A stretch of DNA of 64,000 nt from contig CATKHK010000114.1 in the NCBI GenBank assembly GCA_949751835.1, forward strand, positions 1 to 64,000, read 5' to 3'. This document shows positions 57,133 through 64,000 of this stretch, piece by piece. Position 1 is the stretch's first letter; each line of letters starts with the position of its first letter. A model generated the notes under the pieces. It made no database searches and was not told the DNA's origin. It saw only the letters and a program-made list of their open reading frames with translations. The DNA comes from Blepharisma japonicum (lineage: Eukaryota > Ciliophora > Heterotrichea > Heterotrichida > Blepharismidae). The translations under genes and the position numbers were made by a program.

Positions 57133-59172
57133 TTAATTAGCAGTACGCTTTGCAACATTTTGCCACTTTTCAAACCCATCTTTTTCATGCTTCACTAGGA
57201 AACTTTTAATATTTTTAACCAAAACTTGAAGGTTTTTCTTTTTAAGAATTCTATCTTGGGCCTTTTTTTGCCACCCAAACAGAGCAGCATTTATAAGTGA
57301 CGATTTTTTCAATTTGGTATTATAAAGATAAGAAACAATATTCGGAAGGCCATCAGGTATATCTTCTGGCGAAATATTTCTGATAAAGCTTGATGTATCA
57401 AGAGTAGAGTTATAAAAACTTTCTCCTGAGCATATAAAGGAAATCTTTTCTGAAAAGCCAAAAGCTTCAATTCTGCAAATTGGCTTAGAAGAGACTTGAT
57501 AAGAAATAAATTTCTTTTCTATATGTTTATTAACTGGAGATATAGAAATTGGCTGGTTCCATCTAGTCCAGGCTTGAAGAACACAGATCATAAGAATATG
57601 GTCGAGATTTCTGAGAGCGGCTTTTATAATGCGATGGGATTTTTTGGCTGGCTCTGCAGGATGTTCTTCTTTATATTCTAATGATGAGAAAATTCTTTGT
57701 TTTGGGATAAAGATTTTGACACATACAATTTGGTCGACCCTTGTGACGATATTTTTGGTGACTGTTTCGACCTCTTCTACCTCTTCAATGTAGTCAGGGT
57801 TTTTCCAGGTCTCAAAAGCTCTGGCTAGGTCTCTATTTATAATGAAATTTAAGTTCCTTAGGATGGTCTTTCTAAATCTCAGTCTTTCTGAGTTTTGGAG
57901 AGTTTGGTCTTGGGGTAAAGTTTTCCATCTGAAAAAGGCGGTTTTTATATTGTATTTTACAATATGAGCTAAATTAAGTAAATGGGATTTTCCGTTTGGA
58001 GCTTCTACTGCTTTAGGCTTTTGCAGTCTTATTAGCCAGTTCCTTAAGCTTTTTTTAAGCAAGTGTAGCAAGTGTTGAATTTTGCATCTCATAATTGTCA
58101 GCCTAAAAGACCTCATTTTTAACTCGTCAAAGTAATTTGTTTTTTTCGCTGAAAAAATTTTTGCTAATTCAGCAAGGGCTATATGCTGTGCTGAACCAAC
58201 ATATCCTTCATATTTCTTTTGAGTTTCGCCAATTTCTGCCTTAAGAACACATTGTTTCCATCTGGAAAATCCTTCGGACATGCTTAAATACTCATTTGCG
58301 TGGAAGAAATGCACGCTGGCCAAGCTAAGCCTTTTTAGCCACTTTACTGTAGCTTGGTTCTTCTGTATTTGTTCAATTTTTTCAAAAAATCCGTCAGTGC
58401 TTTCTTTCCATCTTGTTAAAATTTGTCTTAAATGTCCATGATATCTGATTGTTCCACATCGTAAAACATGGTCTAAAATCCCGATACCTGATTTTAGCCT
58501 TGAATGTGGTAAAATATTATATTTTGGGACATGGACGTGGGATTTTATAGTTTGGAAGTACCACCTTCATAGGGAAATTTGATCATAGTTGATTTGAACT
58601 GTTAAAACAAGCCGTTTAGCTGACTCCAGTAAGATATTTTTTTTCTCTGCAGGGGTTAGCTTGATTTGTTTGAAACTTTTATGGACATGAGATTGGAGAG
58701 ACTTTATTCTTAGCAACTGGGCCTGATTTTTTTCAAATAAAGGATACGCTAAAAGCTTAAAAATGCGATTATAGCGCCTTCTAACAATTTTGGTAATTGA
58801 TTGTGACATTGTTAATGTTTTGTACTCAACTGAATCATCCGCATAGCCAATAGATTCACTATGGAATGTTGAAGAATCAGTCGGATTTGGTGGTGGACTT
58901 TCACTTTGCTTGTAGGGGATCTCTTCACAGTAACGTCTAGAGTCCTCTCTCTCCATTTGGACTTCTTGTGACGGCGTGGATCTGTGGGTCGGCACTGGGA
59001 GTTTTTTGATCACAGGCATAGAGGCTTCATGCTCAGTTTCTTCCAACTCCTGTGAAACTTTTTGGATGCATTGGACTGCTAGGTTTAAATTTTCAGACCT
59101 CGATAAGGTTGATATAAAAGAGTAAGCTTCATTTGTACAAGACTGCGATTTTTGGCTTCTATATCCTGCCAT
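57133..59172 (-). CDS. Sfi1-like repeat protein (putative centrin-binding)
   Basis: 679 residues; UGA = Trp at 58567 (QISLWRWYF) joins the two halves. I checked 58324-58566 codon by codon and found no TAA or TAG. The C-terminal two thirds carry a spaced Trp motif: LTRWKEST, VKWLKRL, FSRWKQ, LRNWL, FFRWKT, FETWKN, WTRWNQ, FGWQKK, FEKWQN, often 30-50 residues apart. This is the pattern of Sfi1 repeats, which bind centrin in centrosomes and basal-body fibres. The N-terminal 200 residues are Ser/Glu-rich and probably disordered. A role at ciliate basal bodies or contractile fibres is inferred. Confidence 0.75.
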
Positions 59173-60324
59173 TCGGTTATTTTATTATAAAATTTTGGAA
59201 GGGATTTAATTGAAACGCAGACCTTTAAAACTAATTTGAATTTAGAGCATCGAAAGCAGTAATTAAATACTGAAAAAAGGAGTAAATTATAAAAATGGAT
59301 TTTAGTATTTTTTCCAGACTGTGCGTGAAGATGGTGGCAAATTTATGAATTTATTAAATATAATGTGGCTTAACTGAAGTTATTAAATTATGAAAGAGGG
59401 TATTTAATAATAGTTATAAAAGAGAATATATTAGAAATTATTATTCAAACTTGAGAGGCTCTTTTTGTTTGATAAAGTTAATAGAAATTTTTCATAAAGC
59501 GAGCTTAAAAATTCAATTGATGGAGTTGATTAATAGATTAATTTTTATGATAGAAATTTAAAGAAAATTATATTAGAGTCTAAAATTAGGGAATTAAAGG
59601 TTAAATAAATAATTTATTGTTTAGTTTAATAAGTTAAGCTTTAATCAAAAGAAAAACTTTTTAAAATATTCAAATTTACTTACACTCCTCAAATTGTCCA
59701 AATTTATGTTTTTCCATATCATCAAAAATTCAGAGGTTTTCTCATGCGAAATCCGTTCCACTTGTTAAGTCATAATCCTTCCTTATCTCCTATCCATTTA
59801 CTTTCTTTATACATAGCTACCAAGATTTCAATTGAATTCCATATGTCTTCCAAAATACTTCTAAGTTCATTTTATAGACAATGTTCTAGTATCTGAATTT
59901 TTTATTAGCGAAAATCAGATAGCACATAATTATGATATTTTTCGTTCTTTCTGCACTCTCTGTCTTTTTCTTTCTGCTTTTTCTTTTGTTTGTATTTTTT
60001 CTTCCAAAATAGCTAAGAAATCTATATTAATTATTAAGTAGCATTTTATAAATGATTTTAAATTTTAAATTTTGACTTTTATAAGGCTTGCTTTAAAGAA
60101 TATTTTTAACTATAATTTTTTCGGATTGGACATATAGGGTAGCAAATTTTATGGGTTTACTAGAGCTAATGCTTTGAATTTATTGATAATATATTTATAA
60201 CAGAATAATTTACTTAATTCTAATGATCTCTTTTTAATTCTCATTATGGTCAGATAATTTAATACTTTATTATTTCGTTAAAATTTCCTAGCTTATTCGT
60301 ATAAAAATTGCATAATGATATACA
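59173..60324. other. Long divergent intergenic region with a coding relic
   Basis: AT-rich overall. See the minus-strand relic at 59704-60005. The rest (59173-59690 and 60006-60324) shows nothing recognisable. Confidence 0.45.
59704..60005 (-). pseudogene. Protein-like relic of unknown family
   Basis: At 59704-59871 one minus-strand frame reads NELRSILEDIWNSIEILVAM, YKESKWIGDKEGLWL and NKWNGFRMRKPLNF, with UGA as Trp, then TAA. Upstream at about 59927-60005 another frame reads ILEEKIQTKEKAERKRQRVQ. The compositions are unlike random AT-rich DNA. Stops separate the two; I found no 15- or 16-nt intron that would join them. Could be a decayed gene or a small gene with unseen exons. Confidence 0.4.
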
Positions 60325-60861
60325 ATGAATTTACCAATCCTAAATGAAAAAGCGTTTGAAGCTTATAAGAAGATAATGCCTTCCTCTTCAATTAGGCAAT
60401 CATCACCTATCAAAACAATTCATTCTAATCGTCATTTTTCTCAAGACTCTCTCAGGAAGCAAAGCACAAGTAAAACTGAATTGAGAAGAGAAATGAGCCC
60501 TGTCAAATCTAAAAATGCAAAACAACGAAGCTCAAGCTACGTTAACTTAAAGGTTCTTTCTAAGCCAATTTTGGGAAAAATGAATATAGAAAGAAACAGT
60601 TGGCTCGAGACAAATCCAGAACCAATTAAGCGACTTAGCCCAAAATATAACTCCACTCAATTATATGAACCAATCGGAAAACTTTGAAAATCCAAAGGAA
60701 TAGACATAGAAAGCTCAAATGCGGCTCAGAAAATGCTTGAAAATCTTAGAAAAAAGCTTATATTAACCAAAAATCATCAACTCAGAAAATCAACTGTAAA
60801 TGTTCTCGCTTCAGTTTATAAAGTAAGCCCTGAAAAACTAATTAAACATAAACAATTATAA
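60325..60861 (+). CDS. Small basic protein, unknown
   Basis: 178 residues; UGA = Trp at about 60685 (PIGKLWKSKGID). TAA stop. Ser/Lys-rich first 120 residues (SSSIRQSSPIKTIHSNRHF), then a helical C-terminus (NAAQKMLENLRKKLILTK). No family recognised. The style is that of ciliate cytoskeleton-associated basic proteins, but this is only an impression. Confidence 0.65.
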
Positions 60862-61069
60862 TTTCATTTCTCTTATGCTTATTTAAACGCAGAATTTAAA
60901 ATTTAATCAAAAATATAATAATCGATTTTCCTCAAGCCTAAATTAGTTAAATTTATCTTAAATCAAATATATACTTCTTGAAAGAGAATGTGCCTATTAC
61001 ACTATAAAAAATTCTTATGAAAACTTATCTTAATTTTTATAAGTATAAAATAATTCAAAATTTCAATAA

Positions 61070-61898
61070 ATGGGAAATGCATTTCGCAGCCAAACTGAGG
61101 AAGACCACATTATGGAGCTAATCCAGCTTTCACACGACTCTCTCACAGCTGAAGTGATCTATGACACAATAATGAAAACAAACTGTAACGCTAATAATAG
61201 ACAGTGCTAAAGAACTAATTGGGCTTTATAAGCGTTTCACTGAGTTAGACACTCAGAAACGAGGCACCTTGACAAATCAGCAGTTTTTATCAATGCGGGA
61301 GCTCATGTATAACCCTTTCCGCCACCGATTGAGGGTTGCTTTGCCTCTAAAAAATGAAGCGTATATAAAAGGAATTCCTTTTGCTGAAGAAGTCAAAATT
61401 GAAGGTGCTCCTGACAAAGACGAGCTATTTACTAAGGTCCTGCCAAAGCCGCCACCTGCTACTGCTTCTTCTAAAGTAGCTCCTGAAGACGAAAAGTCTA
61501 AAATAGAGCCCCAAGTGAGCGAAAAAGAATTGAATACTGTAAAAATGGATTTTGAGTCTATTGACTTTATAAGCTACATTTCTTTTCACCAGTTTTGCTT
61601 ATATTTGACTGTATTTTGCCCTAGAACTCCTATAGATACCAAAATCACATGTAATTTTTATATAGTTTTATTTAAGCTTTATGATTTTGACGGAGACGGA
61701 TCTATAAGCACTGAAGATTTAACTCAGTCAATAAAAACAATGACCCGTGAAAATATGTCAAAACAGGACATAAAAGAAGTCGTGAGGTACATTTTTAGTG
61801 AAGTGGATACTGCAGAAAAAGGGAGTATTGACAGAGAGGAATTTCAGAAAGTTTTGTGGCTGACTGATTTTGATCAGAAAACAAGTCTATATTTTTAA
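61070..61898 (+). CDS. Calcineurin-B-like EF-hand protein with a 16-nt intron
   Basis: Join of 61070-61184 and 61201-61898, 270 residues, TAA stop. Start MGNAF gives a myristoylation-type glycine. A first EF-hand-like region (KRFTELDTQKRGTLTNQQFL) has an imperfect loop; a later loop DFDGDGSISTED is canonical, and EVDTAEKGSIDREEF is a fourth, weaker one. The arrangement and FNPFRHRL-like segment (YNPFRHRL) recall calcineurin B and CHP proteins, but a Pro/Lys-rich insert at about 105-150 makes it longer than the usual 170-190 residues. Confidence 0.75.
61185..61200 (+). other. 16-nt spliceosomal intron
   Basis: GTAACGCTAATAATAG. Removal joins AAC T to AC AGT (N-Y-S) and restores the EF-hand frame; unspliced, the frame closes at a TAA about 25 nt on. 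Confidence 0.85.
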
Positions 61899-61911
61899 TT
61901 AGTTTAATAAG

Positions 61912-64000
61912 TTATATGTCAACTGAAAGCGCTCTTTTGCTCCAGTGAGATTGAGGAAGGATTGAATCAAACATGAACCAGCAGTCAAGCTTTTCGTGGA
62001 AAAGTGGGCAGAAGATTTGATTTCAGAGATGGTGGGTTGATTTTGTCTTGGTTTTGGAGGATGGAATTGACTTGCTTAAGGCTTCAGCTAAAGAATTAAT
62101 TCTGGTTTCTCGAGATATTTCAGTTGTATTAGGGATAGTTGAACTGTTTGAAGCAAGATAGACAGTAAGACCTTTTGGCATTATGTCGTAGGAGCACATT
62201 ACTTTGAGAATTAGAGGAGGCAATACAAATCTCAGCTCTTTGTTGTCAGCATTTATTATAAGTCCATCTTCTAGCAGCGCATTATTAATTGATAATCCTG
62301 AAACAACCAGACCATCACGAGCTCCGTCATAAATATAGGCAGAAATGCAACAATCATATAGATTCCAGTTATTTTTCATAGCCTCGTGCCGCAAATACAG
62401 CCATAAAAGCCTATAAGGGCTATAGCAAGATCTCAAATCAATAACTGGGACTTTAAAATTCAGCTCTTTTACACGGTTGAATATATGACTTAAGAAATCT
62501 TTTGAGGATTCATGAGTTCTTGAACAATAAGGTCCCTTTTTGCTCCATTCTTCAGGGATTTTTTGATTTATAATATCAGACAGAATCTGCCAATTTGCTT
62601 TGGAGATTTTAGCTGTTTTGTAATTGAGGTAAAAATAAATTTTTTCTAAATTGTCTTTTATGATAGTTGTTATATTATTGAAATCTTTTTTCTCATAAAC
62701 TTCAATTATAGATATAAAATCTCCCGAATTATCAAGAGGTATTTCTGGGATCTCAGGGATCATAGCCATCAGCTCTTCTATCGTTCTAATAGCTTCTTTA
62801 TAAGCCTCTGCTGCCTTTTGAGTCTGAACTGCAGCTGCATCAAGCCCAAAAACAGGTGCTGTGATTGTATGTAAAAATGGCTTAATAATCTGCAGAACCA
62901 TTTTTGCATTATTTGTTTCTTGGTCTATATACCACACATGTGGCAGCCCTGCAAACATCAAGTGATCCTGATATGGCGTACTGTCAATTAGTGCATCAAT
63001 AGCTCCTTCATGGCCTATTTTTTCCATATGATAAAGAGGGTAGCTCAGCGAGCTCTTATTAGGCAGCCAAAATATCAAATTTTTCTTTTCAGTAGAAATT
63101 GTGTGCTTCAAAAAATTCAGCAAGGCGTAAACCTTATATGGATTATCATCTAAATTCCAAAAAGTCCCAAAATTCAAGCTTACAAAGCTGACAAAATCTT
63201 TAAAGTCTGTAGTCTGCATATGCTTGATGCTCAAACTAATAGCTTCTTCTACGATTATATGCATATCTCTTGAGGGCAAAATTTCTGATTTGTTAATAAA
63301 TTTGGCACGAAGGGATAAAGCTGCATAAACCACTCCGAAATTGAATGTTAAGGCTTCTTTGAATTTTTCATGGACAAGCTCTGGGGATTGGACTTCCTGC
63401 TCGTTTTTGGCTTCTTTTGAACCCTCTTGCTGGATTTCTGGGTAAATGATAGCCAGGGCATTTTTTATTTGTTTGGAAAATAATAATGATGAAGGCAGCA
63501 TTTTGGTTGATGACTTTTTATATTTAGAAGCTCTGCTAAATAAAGCTTGTGTCGCAGTAGGGTTTGATGAAATATGGAAATGATACTTATTAATAACCTT
63601 ATCTCTGAAATGTATATAATAATCTTGGTCACTCGTCATATACCAATGTACCAGCTTTTCCTGGCTCGATTTCAAAGCACTAAAATGAAGCTTCAACGAG
63701 TTTTTAAACAAAAGCCACAAATGTGGAGAATTTTCCAAAGATCCTTCATGAATAATCCATAGTCTAAAACTCGGCGATATTTCAGGGTTTTTCATGACCT
63801 CGTCTATAACAGTATAAAGCAGCTCCACCTCGATTTTATTTAAAATTTGTATATTGTCTATAATGACCCATTTCCTCATTTCTGAATTTTGGTGCAGGGT
63901 TTGGATAATTGGCCTGACGTTACTTTTCATAGCGATATCTTTTTTCTCTTTGCCTATTTGGCCTATCATAAGGGGCTCAATGACTTCAAAAGGAATTGAC
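61912..64000 (-). CDS. Divergent dynein heavy chain, C-terminal part (5' end outside window)
   Basis: The last 695 residues of a longer protein; the frame is open to the window edge. The AAA6-side sequence KWVIIDNIQI then SPSFRLWIIHEG resembles the dynein WVLLQNCHL and FRLFLT motifs. Near the end, DGLVVSGLSINNALLED and LRFVLPPLILKV match the dynein C-terminal domain. The frame passes TGA at 62023 as Trp (THHLWNQIF) and ends MFDSILPQSHWSKRALSVDI, TAA, like the usual LPS-x-P-x-HW-x-RG ending. It is strongly diverged, so its class is unclear. Its stop is 13 bp from the calcineurin-B-like stop, on the opposite strand. Confidence 0.82.

Noticed and set aside
57496-57681. Short plus-strand frame inside the Sfi1-like gene
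   Set aside because: Antisense shadow of a well-supported gene.

Overview
The window reads as heterotrich ciliate macronuclear DNA, most likely Blepharisma or a close relative. The evidence is internal. It is AT-rich. Many genes stay open only if TGA is read as tryptophan, with TAA and TAG as stops. Three genes are restored by removing introns of 15 or 16 nt (GTA...TAG). Reassigned UGA plus minimal introns is the known Blepharisma pattern; Stentor uses the standard code. All gene spans below use UGA = Trp, so several genes that look split under the standard code are given whole.

Region 1, about 1-42 kb: a tandem, partly decayed array. Its main genes lie on the minus strand and encode a B-box-like zinc finger followed by long, very uniform tetratricopeptide (TPR) arrays. 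Intact members are at 2928-5918, 12381-13982, 17345-19933, 21876-23879, 23957-29050 and 33635-35440. Members with a frameshift are at 6007-8420, 15374-16973 and 39819-42022. Further fragments lie between them. Facing several of these, across a constant spacer of 120-122 bp, is the 5' end of a plus-strand Kelch-TPR gene. Only one Kelch-TPR copy is still open over most of its length (9143-11818); the rest are remnants. A unit of roughly 2.9 kb is present at 12.3-15.2, 15.3-18.2 and 33.5-36.3 kb. Two truncated copies of the tRNA ligase gene (30.3-32.4 and 38.7-39.3 kb) are caught up in the same rearrangements.

Region 2, 42.3-45.9 kb: one intact minus-strand gene for a Trl1-type tripartite tRNA ligase (nucleotidyltransferase, P-loop kinase, 2H phosphoesterase). 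It is the apparent parent of the two pseudogenes.

Region 3, 46-64 kb: ordinary compact gene space. It holds two related coiled-coil proteins, an EF-hand protein, a short possibly myristoylated unknown, a mu-class-like glutathione S-transferase, a GAF-domain free methionine-R-sulfoxide reductase, a kinesin with a 15-nt intron, a DUF229-type sulfatase-like membrane protein, a Sfi1-like repeat protein, a small basic unknown, a calcineurin-B-like protein with a 16-nt intron, and the C-terminal part of a divergent dynein heavy chain running off the right edge. Cytoskeletal and basal-body functions dominate, as expected for a ciliate. No tRNA, rRNA, CRISPR array or virus-like element was recognised.
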